From positions 62,001 through 126,000 of the forward strand of contig NZ_LYCS01000002.1 in the NCBI RefSeq assembly GCF_001659985.1: a stretch of DNA of 64,000 nucleotides, in the 5' to 3' direction. The notes under the pieces were generated by a model. That model did no database searches, was not told where the DNA came from, and saw only the letters and a program-made list of their open reading frames with translations. Source of the DNA: Oceanobacillus sp. Castelsardo. Its GTDB lineage: Bacteria > Bacillota > Bacilli > Bacillales > Amphibacillaceae. Below are positions 45,545 through 54,442 of the stretch, piece by piece; position 1 is the first letter of the stretch, and each line of letters begins with the position of its first letter. Made by a program: the position numbers and the translations under genes.

Positions 45545-46189
45545 TTATACGGCTTCATAAGAATTCTGTAGCCCTTCCGGTGTCAATCGTTTTTCTAAAA
45601 AGGCTAGGAAACGATCGGCAATCAAGGCTAGAACGGTCGCTGGTACTGTCCCAGCAATAATCAATGAAGGCTGATATAAGTTCAATCCATCAAATATAAA
45701 ATCACCAAGACCGCCTCCTCCGATAAATGCTGCCAATGTCGCCCAACCAATCAAATATACGGTTGACAAGCGAACACCTGCCATAATGACCGGTATTGCC
45801 ATTGGTAATTCAACTTTTATAATCGATTGTAAATGACTCATTCCCATACCCTTACCCGCTTCTATCACACTTTTATCCACTTCACGAACACCAATGTAAG
45901 TGTTACGTAGGATCGGTAATAGGGAATAGAAAAACAGAGCCAAAATAGCAGGAACTTTTCCAACACCTAAAAATGGAATAAAAAATGCAAGGATTGCAAG
46001 ACTTGGAATAGTTTGCAGAATACCAATAAAAGAGATAAATTTATCGGCGAAGTTTGGCACCCTTGAAAGAAGAATTCCGAGGGGGATAGCAACGACTACA
46101 CCAAGTAAGATCGCCGCAACAGAAATATACAAATGTTCCCATGTTTTAATTATTAATTCATTACCATGTACTGTGAAAAAATTCATCAT
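45545..46189 (-). CDS. opuCB: OpuC-type osmolyte ABC transporter permease (OpuCB)
   Basis: A 214-aa permease with five to six helices; the ATPase-docking loop reads EAGKGMGMSHLQSIIKVELP. Two ATG codons start the frame. It lies 15 bp after opuCA. It is about 40% like the opuCD product by eye, as expected for the paired permeases. Confidence 0.88.
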   Translation of the reverse strand: MMNFFTVHGNELIIKTWEHLYISVAAILLGVVVAIPLGILLSRVPNFADKFISFIGILQTIPSLAILAFFIPFLGVGKVPAILALFFYSLLPILRNTYIGVREVDKSVIEAGKGMGMSHLQSIIKVELPMAIPVIMAGVRLSTVYLIGWATLAAFIGGGGLGDFIFDGLNLYQPSLIIAGTVPATVLALIADRFLAFLEKRLTPEGLQNSYEAV

Positions 46190-46204
46190 GATGATATCTA
46201 CCTC

Positions 46205-47359
46205 CTATTCAGCTATAGCGATGATTTCTTCCAATTCCGTTCCGTCGCCCCAAATCGTGTCATAAACAAGTGTTGCAAGCGTCGCACGTGTAACAATTCC
46301 TACTAGACGACGATCTTCGTCCACAACAGGAACATATTGTGCTCCACGTCTCAGAATCTTGTGAACGGTATCACGTAACAAACTATCTTGAAAAACAGAA
46401 TAAATTTCTGTCTCCATTACTTCCTCTACCTTATTAGCTTTTTTATAATTAAGATTAATAGCTTCTATATCAAGATATCCTTTTAAAACATTGTCTGAAT
46501 CCGTGATAAGAAGGGAATCAACCCGTTTATCTCGCATCGTAGAAATAGCTGATTTTAACGTTGTACCAGTTTGTACTGTAACCGGGGCGCTATTCATAAT
46601 CTGTCCAACCGTTGTGACATCAGGTCGTCCTTGAATCAACCTTTCCTTACCCAGGAATTCCTCCACGAATTCATTTGCTGGATTTCTGAGAATTTCATCC
46701 GGTGTATCAACCTGAACGATTTCCCCATCTCTCATGATTACAATACGGTCAGCAAGCTTGATTGCCTCATCCATATCGTGTGTAACGAAAACAATCGTTT
46801 TATTTAATTCCCTTTGTAATTTTTTAAACTCTTCTTGGAGAGAGTCTCTTGTAATCGGGTCAAGTGCACCGAATGGCTCATCCATTAATATCAATGGTGG
46901 ATTTGCAGCAAGTGCACGTAATACACCAATACGCTGTTGTTGTCCCCCACTCAATTCATGTGGATATTTATCAAGATATTCTTCTGGTAAATCAACAAGT
47001 TTTAATAGTTCTCGTGCTCTTTCTTCTTTTTTCTCTTTGGTCCATTTTAACAATGTACCGACTAACACAATATTTTCTTCAATGGTCATATGCGGCATCA
47101 ATCCGATTTGCTGAATCACATATCCAATAGATCTGCGTAATGCTACTGGATCTTGATCCTTAATATCTTTACCATCCACTAAAATAGCCCCATCCGTTAT
47201 ATCAATTAAGCGGTTGACCATTTTCATCGTTGTTGTTTTACCACATCCACTTGGACCTATAAAACAAATAAATTCACCTTTCTCTATTTTTAAATTCAAA
47301 TTATTCACAGCAGACTTTCCGTTATCATATCGCTTTGTTACATTATGAAATTCTAACAA
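46205..47359 (-). CDS. opuCA: OpuC-type osmolyte ABC transporter ATP-binding protein (OpuCA)
   Basis: A ~384-aa ATPase with Walker A GPSGCGKTT, signature LSGGQQQRIG, Walker B LILMDEPFGALD, and two C-terminal CBS domains (residues ~250-375) that sense ionic strength in OpuA/OpuC systems. I start at TTG 47359 because GGAGGTGC lies nine bases upstream; the frame extends 25 codons further without a site. It is first in the operon. Two direct ATAAATCCATA repeats (47439, 47457) and the palindrome ACTTTATAAAGT (47485-47496) upstream may be its control region. Confidence 0.9.
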   Translation of the reverse strand: MLEFHNVTKRYDNGKSAVNNLNLKIEKGEFICFIGPSGCGKTTTMKMVNRLIDITDGAILVDGKDIKDQDPVALRRSIGYVIQQIGLMPHMTIEENIVLVGTLLKWTKEKKEERARELLKLVDLPEEYLDKYPHELSGGQQQRIGVLRALAANPPLILMDEPFGALDPITRDSLQEEFKKLQRELNKTIVFVTHDMDEAIKLADRIVIMRDGEIVQVDTPDEILRNPANEFVEEFLGKERLIQGRPDVTTVGQIMNSAPVTVQTGTTLKSAISTMRDKRVDSLLITDSDNVLKGYLDIEAINLNYKKANKVEEVMETEIYSVFQDSLLRDTVHKILRRGAQYVPVVDEDRRLVGIVTRATLATLVYDTIWGDGTELEEIIAIAE

Positions 47360-47438
47360 TTCCCAAGCACCTCCAAATGTACTCCGTTTGATCACTCTTG
47401 TAAGTATAGAGGAATAACAGAATAAAGAAAACAAGCAT

Positions 47439-47496
47439 ATAAATCCATACAGTATGATAAATCCATATAATTTTTATTGTACAAACTTTATAAAGT
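47439..47496 (-). promoter_or_regulatory. Candidate osmoregulatory control region of opuC
   Basis: Contains a direct repeat ATAAATCCATA (47439-47449, 47457-47467) and a perfect 12-bp palindrome ACTTTATAAAGT (47485-47496). The nearby GbsR-like protein is a plausible binder. Visible structure only; binding is inference. Confidence 0.45.
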
Positions 47497-47612
47497 GTAT
47501 ATCATAGAAATCCTACATATTTCTAGTTATTTCAACCATATTTGAACATTTTATTTATTCTGTATTTTTAGATTAAACTAGGGTGAAGTAGAAAATATTT
47601 TCTGAAAGGTGA

Positions 47613-47726
47613 ATAATAGCGACTTACATCGCGAGAATAATTGATGGTGAAGGAAGTATAACGTTAACTCGAATGCATGCGAACGAACATCGTAGACCGT
47701 GTATAACTATAGCCTCAAATTAAAAA
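47613..47726 (+). pseudogene. LAGLIDADG homing endonuclease relic
   Basis: Between stop codons, one frame reads IIATYIARIIDGEGSITL and continues TRMHANEHRRPCITIASN. This is the first LAGLIDADG helix (YIA.IIDGEGSI) and following strand of a Bacillaceae homing endonuclease, cut off after ~36 codons. It has no start and no second half. It lies in the 615-bp gap between opuCA and cadA, which holds no other gene. Confidence 0.75.
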
Positions 47727-47974
47727 AGGGGCGTGTTCAGAGTATTAGAGGAAATTCACATTTTTTCGAGAATATAAAGAAAAAATAAGGGCCAGATAAA
47801 AAAATCTTTTTTTGAAGAACAAGACGATCGTTTATAATAACCTATTGAAAGATCTGCTTGCCCAGCCTCTATCACATTTGTATCGTACATTTCTTCACAC
47901 CCTAAACTATAGGCTTGATTGCATTAAATTAGGTAAGCTATTCAATCCATAACCGAACAGCTCACCCCTAAAAT

Positions 47975-50638
47975 TTACCCCTTCACTTTTAAAAGTCGTA
48001 GGGCATTTAAAATGACGATAATAGCAGCACCTGTATCGCTAAGAACAGCCATCCAAAGTGTTAGCCACCCCGGAAATATTAGGACTAATGCTATAAATTT
48101 TACAATTAAGGAAAACCATATATTTTGCTTGATAATCGCTAATGCTTTTCTACTTAGTTTAATGGTATGTGGTAATTTTTCCAGATTATCCGCCATTAAA
48201 ACAATGTCGGCAGTCTCCATTGCCGTATCCGTTCCTACACCACCCATTGCAACCCCTAAATCTGCAGTTGCAAGTGCAGGTGCATCATTTATTCCATCGC
48301 CAACCATAGCTACCTTGTGACCTTCACTTTGTAATTGTTTAATCGCATCTACTTTGTCTTCTGGCAATAGTTCTGCAAAATAACGATTGAGATTCGTTTC
48401 ACTTGATATCATTTTGGCCGTACCTTTATTATCACCAGTTAACATGACAAGATGATTTACACCAACTTGTTTCAGTACATTTAATGCTTTTACTGTAGTA
48501 GAGCGAATAGTATCGGAAACAGAGATAATCCCCATGATTTGCTGTTGAGTACCGATAATCACTACTGTTTTCCCCTGACTTTGTATCTCTTCTACCTTAG
48601 ACCTTACATCAACTAAAGATATTTTCAGATCTTCAAACAGTTTTAGATTACCAGCATAATGAACTTCTCCATTGACTGTTGCTTGAACACCCTTACCGAC
48701 TATATTTTTAAATAACTCTCCGTTTTTTGCCTGAATTCCCTTATCTTTCGCATATTCAACAATCGTTTTTGCTATTGGGTGTGTGGAGTAATTTTCTAAT
48801 GTTAATGCTAGTGATATTAATTCCTTTTCTGAAGTAGTTAACGTCTCAACACCAGAAACTTTTGGTTTCCCTTCTGTTAATGTACCTGTTTTATCAAACG
48901 CTATTGCATTAATAGCACCTGCTTTCTCAAGAAAGGTTCCGCCCTTTATTAAGACGCCATTTTTTGCAGCGTTTCCGATAGCAGAAACAATTGCAACAGG
49001 AGTAGATATAACCAATGCACAAGGACAGGCAACTACTAATAATGCAAGACCTATATAAACCCATTCTCCCCACGTACCAAACCCTAAAAGTGGAGGCAAA
49101 ACAATTACAAATAATGCTAAAACAAAGACGCTTGGTGTATAGACACTGGCAAACTTATCGATAAATGCTTGAGTTGGTGCCTTTTGCTCTTGTGCTTCCT
49201 CAACTAAATGAATTATTTTGGCTATTGTCGTATCTTCGACTAACTTGGTGACTTTAATCTCAATAGAACCACTTTCATTAATTGTTCCTGCATATACAGT
49301 ATCTCCGACTAATTTATCGACTGGAATGGACTCCCCAGTGATAGGTGCTTGATTAACACTAGTTTCGCCTCGGATAACTTCACCGTCTAATGGAATTCGA
49401 TCACCAGGTTTAATAACAACAATCTGGCCAACTGATACTTCTTCTACTGGTTTTTTAACTAATTCTGAACCAACTTTAATCCATGCTTCGGATGGTGCTA
49501 AATCCATTAGATTACGGATAGATTTTCTAGTTTTTTCAATGGATCTATTTTGCAAGGCATTCCCCAGAGCAAATAACCATACTACGATTGCACCTTCAAA
49601 CCATTCTCCAATCAATGCAGCTCCAATTGCTGCTGCCGACATTAGAACGTTCATGTCTAACGAACGACTTTTTATAGCATAGTAGGCACTTTTCACAGGT
49701 TTATAGCCACTAATAACGATAGCAATAGCATATAGAATAGTGGTAATTAATGAAGATACACCATTATAAGAACCAATAAAACCAACTGTGATTAAAATAC
49801 CAGTGAAGGTAATTAAACCATATCCTTCTTTGCTTTTCGAAGTATCTGTAGCTTTATTGCTAGTGGTTATTGGTGAAGCACTATAACCAAGTTTAGATAC
49901 TTCCGAAACAATATCGTCTACACTATTTTCATGTTCTATTTTCATTTTTCCAGTTGAAAAATTAACACTAACACCGTTCACTTTTGGGATTTTATTTAAG
50001 TGATTTTCAATGCTTTTAGCACAACTACTGCAGTCCATTCCTACCACATCGTAAATTTTTACATTTCTATTTTGTACTAGTGGTTCAGCAACGTAACCCA
50101 GTTTTTGGACTTCACTCTCTATACTATCAAGAGACAATGCGTTGCTTCCGATGATCTGCAATTTCGCAGTATTGTAATTTACCTTTGCCTCTTGAATGTC
50201 AACTAAGTTATTTAACCCTTTTTCTAACGTTAAAGCACAAGAAGGGCAATCCATCCCGCGTATTCGATATTCGACCTTTTCACCCTTAACTGGTGTTGTG
50301 TTAATGTTAGGTATTTCCTTAAATTCGCTGCTACAACAACTTGATGTTTTTAAGCTGTTATCATCTTTTTTGCTACTGTTACAAGACTTTATCTCTAAAT
50401 CTTCCTTCGGCTCATGGCTACAACATTCGTCAGTAGTATTACCATTTACATTCTTAGGTTGGTTACTACAACAAGATGAATTTGTTTCAGTAATTGCTAT
50501 TCCTTGAAATGAATTTTGACTGCTGCAACAACTGTTTCCTTCTTTTGTTATAGCCTTTTCGCCATTACTGTTGCAACAACCTTTATTATCTTCAATAGTT
50601 TTCAATTCTTCATTAGGACCGCAGCATTTATCTCCCAT
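47975..50638 (-). CDS. cadA: Heavy-metal P1B-type ATPase CadA (Cd/Zn/Pb efflux)
   Basis: An 887-aa metal-exporting ATPase, longer than usual because of a ~115-residue Cys-rich head with six CC doublets (KCCG, GCCN, SCCSSQ, SCCSNQ, ECCSH, SCCSSEF). Two heavy-metal-associated domains follow (GMDCPSCALTLE near 125 and GMDCSSCAKSIE near 200). The P-type core has VACPCALVIS (CPC channel motif), FDKTGTLTEG (phosphorylated Asp), STHPIAKT and GDGINDAPAL. It exports Cd, Zn or Pb. The Cys doublets may buffer metal. cadC precedes it by 13 bp. Confidence 0.93.
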   Translation of the reverse strand: MGDKCCGPNEELKTIEDNKGCCNSNGEKAITKEGNSCCSSQNSFQGIAITETNSSCCSNQPKNVNGNTTDECCSHEPKEDLEIKSCNSSKKDDNSLKTSSCCSSEFKEIPNINTTPVKGEKVEYRIRGMDCPSCALTLEKGLNNLVDIQEAKVNYNTAKLQIIGSNALSLDSIESEVQKLGYVAEPLVQNRNVKIYDVVGMDCSSCAKSIENHLNKIPKVNGVSVNFSTGKMKIEHENSVDDIVSEVSKLGYSASPITTSNKATDTSKSKEGYGLITFTGILITVGFIGSYNGVSSLITTILYAIAIVISGYKPVKSAYYAIKSRSLDMNVLMSAAAIGAALIGEWFEGAIVVWLFALGNALQNRSIEKTRKSIRNLMDLAPSEAWIKVGSELVKKPVEEVSVGQIVVIKPGDRIPLDGEVIRGETSVNQAPITGESIPVDKLVGDTVYAGTINESGSIEIKVTKLVEDTTIAKIIHLVEEAQEQKAPTQAFIDKFASVYTPSVFVLALFVIVLPPLLGFGTWGEWVYIGLALLVVACPCALVISTPVAIVSAIGNAAKNGVLIKGGTFLEKAGAINAIAFDKTGTLTEGKPKVSGVETLTTSEKELISLALTLENYSTHPIAKTIVEYAKDKGIQAKNGELFKNIVGKGVQATVNGEVHYAGNLKLFEDLKISLVDVRSKVEEIQSQGKTVVIIGTQQQIMGIISVSDTIRSTTVKALNVLKQVGVNHLVMLTGDNKGTAKMISSETNLNRYFAELLPEDKVDAIKQLQSEGHKVAMVGDGINDAPALATADLGVAMGGVGTDTAMETADIVLMADNLEKLPHTIKLSRKALAIIKQNIWFSLIVKFIALVLIFPGWLTLWMAVLSDTGAAIIVILNALRLLKVKG

Positions 50639-50651
50639 TCTTTACACCCCA

Positions 50652-50972
50652 TTAATCTAAATGATTTTCACAACAAGCAATATTATTTTCAATATCCTCA
50701 AGCACTACATCAAACATGGTTAATAAATCACGTACCAGTTGATTGCGTACACGGTAATATACATATTTGCCATCTTGTCTTCCTACAATAAGCCCACAAC
50801 CTTTTAAACACGCCAGATGTTGCGATATGTTTGATTGATTGCCGTTTAGATCGTCAACAATTTGGGATACTGTTTTTTCATCTTCTTTAATACTTTCGAG
50901 TATTTGAATCCTCGTTTTATTTGAAAAACCATGCAAGAACTTCATCTTTGTATCAATATCAACTTTTTTCAT
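50652..50972 (-). CDS. cadC: ArsR/SmtB-family metal-responsive repressor CadC
   Basis: A 106-aa winged-helix repressor with recognition helix NLNGNQSNISQHLACLKGCG and wing GRQDGKYVYYRV. The Cys in HLACLKGC and the terminal NIACCENHLD are candidate metal ligands. It heads cadC-cadA. Two palindromic operators lie 15-70 bp upstream. Metal binding would release the repressor and induce cadA. Confidence 0.9.
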   Translation of the reverse strand: MKKVDIDTKMKFLHGFSNKTRIQILESIKEDEKTVSQIVDDLNGNQSNISQHLACLKGCGLIVGRQDGKYVYYRVRNQLVRDLLTMFDVVLEDIENNIACCENHLD

Positions 50973-50988
50973 GTATTAGTCACCTCAT

Positions 50989-51043
50989 ATATTAGACATC
51001 ACTAATATGTTTTGTTATCATCATATTAGCAATCACTAATATG
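50989..51043 (-). promoter_or_regulatory. Twin CadC operators
   Basis: Two inverted repeats with the same arms: ATATTAG-N6-CTAATAT at 50989-51008 and again at 51023-51042. The 12-2-12-type spacing is typical for ArsR/SmtB sites. They lie immediately before cadC. Confidence 0.75.
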
Positions 51044-51100
51044 TGTGTCAAATTTATATTTGTTAAAATCATTTGAACAATCCTTATTTATTATATATTT

Positions 51101-51143
51101 AAAAATAAAAGGCATAAATTTCTCAAGTAGAAATTTATGCCTT
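51101..51143 (-). terminator. Strong leftward terminator between the transposon end and cadC
   Basis: A perfect 15-bp stem AAGGCATAAATTTCT / AGAAATTTATGCCTT (51109-51123 with 51129-51143), 5-nt loop, and TTTTATTTTT tail on the minus strand. It would stop transcription arriving from tniQ-A before cadC. Confidence 0.8.
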
Positions 51144-51235
51144 ACACTTTTCACGTTATTGAAGTATATATTTGCCAAGAGTTTTTTAAAGTATAACATT
51201 GCCAGAGTGGCAAGATTATGGTTCAAATCACAAAC

Positions 51236-51467
51236 TGTGACGTAAAGCATATAATTTCCTAACAATAAAGCATATAGTTTCCAACCCTAGAGCCACAAGG
51301 TATCTCAGCTCTTTTTATAAGACTTATTAAACCAAAAGACTACTACCATTTAATTACAAGCGAGTAATAACCTCTTTTTTCTACTTTTAGGAAGCTTTAT
51401 GCTTTACAATTTTATTTTAGGAAATTATATGCTTTACATTTCTATTTTAGGAAACTATATGGTTTAT
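51236..51467. mobile_element. Tn7-like transposon end: five putative TnsB-binding repeats
   Basis: Five copies of a ~20-bp motif with core TAGGAAAnTATATGCTTTAC are seen. Two lie in reverse orientation (51242-51261, 51265-51283) and three forward at exactly 30-bp pitch (51388, 51418, 51448). The reverse pair begins with TGT at 51236 and contains AACAATAAAG, resembling Tn7 end repeats (GACAATAAAG). A TGT terminus at 51236 with the element to the right fits. The forward trio points the other way, so it may belong to a second end or a collapsed element. 552 bp here hold no gene. Confidence 0.65.
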
Positions 51468-51524
51468 TTTATTTCAGAACCCTTTTACACTCAATTTTAG
51501 ATTAACAATTGTAAAATTAAATAT

Positions 51525-53027
51525 TCAGTTATATCCTAAACTTTCCAAAGCCTCCTTCCAAGCCTGTTTTACCCATTCTTTTCTAAATAAATGTTTATTT
51601 TCAAGATTCTCTTGTACCTTATTTGAACTTGGATAAATTCCTTTTTGATGTAATGTATTTACAATTTCTTTAATTTCTCTTTTTATAATTTGAACTCTCT
51701 TCCTTTTCAATTCATGAATATACTCTTCATATCGTTTAACCACCTTTTTACATAAATTAGGGGCAACTGTTTTTGCAGTTTTTAAAGTTATGCCATTATC
51801 TTTTGAAAACTGATTCAAACTTATAGGAGTTTCTTTACTTAGACAATCTATTAATTTTTCTTCAATCTCGATTCTTCTTTTTCTTATTTTTTGTGCTTTA
51901 TAAGAATTATAGTTTTCTGTTATCTCTCCACATAGTATAGGAAAATTCCCTTTAGCGGTGGGTACATAAAAGCCATATTCTTTGGATATTTTATTTAGAC
52001 TTTTTGGCTCTTTTGAATTGACCTCTTTCCTTAGACAATTTTCAATCTCACTTATTGGGATAGATTTCTGTTGTGAAGGGCTATCTTTTATTTCAAGCAC
52101 TAGCTTTTTATTATTGTCGTAAATCATCTCATAAATAGTTAACCCAATTTTACGAGCAATTTTTAAAAGACTTTCACTTGAAGGTTGTCTTCTTCCTTTT
52201 ACCCATGAATTTACCGTTGCCGGATTTAACTCTAAAATATTTGCCAACTTTGCTACACTTTTAATATCTAATTTCTTCATTAATCTATTTAAAAAGTTTG
52301 AAATAAAAACTCTTGTTGGGTAAATTGATTGCTTTGATGAATTTGCAAGCAATACCTTATAATTTTGGTAAATAAATGTATCTTCCTCGGTTAAATTTTT
52401 TTTATTAAATACCAATTTATCTCCTAACCACGATCCACAATATTGACAATATCCAACCATTAGATCCTTATGCAAAAACGGTAAATTTCTTTTACAATTT
52501 GAACACTTGTCGTGTAGTACTACTTCATGTACTTCGCATTTTTTTATTTCAGAAATATACCAAATTAGCGGTTCATATATAATCTTAGAGTTAGATTTCA
52601 TTTTATTTAAGCATATTGGACACCATTTTCTATATCTACTGAAGAGTTTTTTTGAAAAAATCCCCTGCCAATTTAACATAGTCAAACTACGTAGATCATC
52701 CCTACTAGTTAGTAATTCCAATGCATTACAATATTCTAAAGTAACGGGACTATTCTCATTAATAAAATGTGAAGTATCCTTGATTATTCCTTGGCTAAGT
52801 TGATCTTTTAAATAATCTATATTTAGCATAGGTGCAATTACTTTACTCAGCAATGCTGATACAGCTAAATTATGATTTTCCGCGATTCTAGAAATATAAC
52901 TTGATATACTTTCTACATAAGGTGTACCAATTCCAATCGGTTCAATATTATATAACTCTGTTCTGGTGGATAAAAAATTATCTACTATTCTTTGTTCATC
53001 TGTTAAACTGCTTAAATATAAATTCAT
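51525..53027 (-). CDS. tniQ: TniQ/TnsD-family target-selection protein A, 500 aa
   Basis: A 500-aa TniQ-family protein. Residues ~28-210 hold the TniQ domain (IEPIGIGTPYVESISSYISR) with a zinc-finger set: WCPICLNK, HDKCSNCK and YCQYCGSW. An XRE-like helix-turn-helix follows (VAKLANILELNPATVNSWVK) near residue 260. The C-terminal part has basic repeats as in TnsD. TnsD/TniQ proteins read a specific chromosomal site and recruit TnsC. It has its own GGAGG site and, after the tnsC terminator, is probably a separate transcript. Confidence 0.85.
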   Translation of the reverse strand: MNLYLSSLTDEQRIVDNFLSTRTELYNIEPIGIGTPYVESISSYISRIAENHNLAVSALLSKVIAPMLNIDYLKDQLSQGIIKDTSHFINENSPVTLEYCNALELLTSRDDLRSLTMLNWQGIFSKKLFSRYRKWCPICLNKMKSNSKIIYEPLIWYISEIKKCEVHEVVLHDKCSNCKRNLPFLHKDLMVGYCQYCGSWLGDKLVFNKKNLTEEDTFIYQNYKVLLANSSKQSIYPTRVFISNFLNRLMKKLDIKSVAKLANILELNPATVNSWVKGRRQPSSESLLKIARKIGLTIYEMIYDNNKKLVLEIKDSPSQQKSIPISEIENCLRKEVNSKEPKSLNKISKEYGFYVPTAKGNFPILCGEITENYNSYKAQKIRKRRIEIEEKLIDCLSKETPISLNQFSKDNGITLKTAKTVAPNLCKKVVKRYEEYIHELKRKRVQIIKREIKEIVNTLHQKGIYPSSNKVQENLENKHLFRKEWVKQAWKEALESLGYN

Positions 53028-53080
53028 TACTGATTCCTCCTGATGTATGATAATGCGTTAACAAGTAAATTTAAGAAATA

Positions 53081-53113
53081 AAAAATTGAGCAGGAAATAC
53101 CCACTCAATTTTT
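53081..53113 (-). terminator. Terminator after tnsC
   Basis: AAAAATTGAG (53081-53090) pairs with CTCAATTTTT (53104-53113), with T runs on the minus strand. Confidence 0.7.
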
Positions 53114-53133
53114 CTTTAATATAGCCCCTAAGC

Positions 53134-54285
53134 TTAGGCCAACCCTACAGTATCCCTTTCTGGTTTTCTAATACCCGGCTTAGGATTATTTTTTCTTTTT
53201 GGTTTTTCATTATCTTTCTCATTTTTAATTCCCAGCAAAGTTTGAAGCTCTTTTTTGTCCTTTGTACTATCACTGAAATAGGATTCTCCTGTAATTGCCT
53301 CGTTTGCTAGTGTTAAAAGCTTTTTCGTTTGTAAAACATTTCTTTTCAAATTTTGATAGGTGATAGTTTTCTCCTCTCTTTCTAGAGCGTCTGAAAGACA
53401 CCTTTGCAACCAATTCTTTAAAATCCCCGCACACCCAATGGAATTTTCATATATATATTCCGAATACTTCTTTAAATCAGGTTCCTTCTCTACAGGTAAC
53501 AATTTCTGAAAAGTCAATAATAAAGCTTGGAAGTACTTTCTATCTTCAGCATTGGTATAATCATACCTCGGAAAGTGAATTTCCTTAACCCTTCTAGATA
53601 ACTGACCATCTAAATTGAAAACAGCATTTAAATCATAAGTTCCAAATAAAACAATTTTTGTGGTACTCATGTTTGCTAATGATTTAATAGAATTAAATTG
53701 CCTCTGGTTCTGTTCACTGTTACCCCTTTTTTCTGAATTAATTTTAAAAAAGTGCTGAGCTTCATCAATTAGAAGTGCTTTTGTTTTCCTGTTAAAAAAT
53801 GCACTCTCTATCGATCTACGTAGCTCTGGCGCAGTATTTGCATTAAGGGGGTTGTTACTGTTACTTTTCTTATTTTTCCTATTTTTCTTGACAATATCAG
53901 TAACATCAATCTTATAATCAATTAATGGATCCCTTAATGATGAAAGTACTCTATAATAGAAATCTTTCCAATTGAACTTCCCTAAATCTGGATTTGGAAG
54001 CTCTATACCAGAGATAGGGATAATGCTTCTATCTTTCTCAGTTTCTTCTTCCATATCTTTAAGAACAGATAACATTGTTGCAGAAAAGAGTCTGGATTTC
54101 CCAACTCCTGATGGGCCAACGACCATAATGATGTTTTGAGAGCCTTTATAAATTTCATTTTTTAATTCATCTGAAACTTGTTTCATTTTTGTATGGCTAA
54201 CAGTAAAATCATTAAAAAATTTTTCGCGCTCTTTCTTAGATTTTGTTAAAAGCTCTTCTTCAAATAATCTTTGTTTTTTTGTCAC
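53134..54285 (-). CDS. tnsC: TnsC-type AAA+ transposition regulator
   Basis: A 383-aa AAA+ ATPase. Walker A GPSGVGKS lies at residues 57-64, Walker B ALLIDEAQHF near 170, and the sensor-like IVLFGTYDLNAV near 205. TnsC forms filaments on target DNA and links target selectors (TniQ) to the TnsA-TnsB transposase. It starts with GTG directly after a TAG that is the relic end of a tnsB copy. The first 28 residues (MTKKQRLFEEELLTKS...) are mirrored in the chimera upstream. Confidence 0.88.
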   Translation of the reverse strand: MTKKQRLFEEELLTKSKKEREKFFNDFTVSHTKMKQVSDELKNEIYKGSQNIIMVVGPSGVGKSRLFSATMLSVLKDMEEETEKDRSIIPISGIELPNPDLGKFNWKDFYYRVLSSLRDPLIDYKIDVTDIVKKNRKNKKSNSNNPLNANTAPELRRSIESAFFNRKTKALLIDEAQHFFKINSEKRGNSEQNQRQFNSIKSLANMSTTKIVLFGTYDLNAVFNLDGQLSRRVKEIHFPRYDYTNAEDRKYFQALLLTFQKLLPVEKEPDLKKYSEYIYENSIGCAGILKNWLQRCLSDALEREEKTITYQNLKRNVLQTKKLLTLANEAITGESYFSDSTKDKKELQTLLGIKNEKDNEKPKRKNNPKPGIRKPERDTVGLA

Positions 54286-54442
54286 CTAAACCAACTCCTC
54301 GCAACCCCACAATTATCATATACGCTCTCTGAACAATTGAATCGCCCATAGTTTCACTTTATTTAATCAGATTTCTTCATTATTAATTATCTTTAAGTCA
54401 GGCCTTACAGCTTATAATTTTATCCATTCTCTGTCTTACCAT
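54286..54442 (-). other. Out-of-frame and truncated remainder of the second tnsB copy
   Basis: Read in a shifted frame, the sequence past the chimera stop encodes CYKYLNGKTE, which matches YKYLYGKSEK of the intact fusion. The stretch just before the tnsC start, GAGTTGGTTTAG, mirrors the intact gene's terminal GAGTTGATATAG. This shows a frameshift plus an internal deletion in the copy. Confidence 0.7.

Noticed and set aside
51026-51265. 79-codon minus-strand frame between cadC and tniQ-A
   Set aside because: It spans a perfect terminator hairpin and the repeat array, and shows no ribosome-binding site or protein-like composition.
51388-51467. CRISPR-like array of three repeats at 30-bp pitch
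   Set aside because: Repeats are degenerate, only ~20 bp with 10-bp gaps, continue in inverse orientation nearby, and no cas genes occur. They fit TnsB sites at a transposon end.
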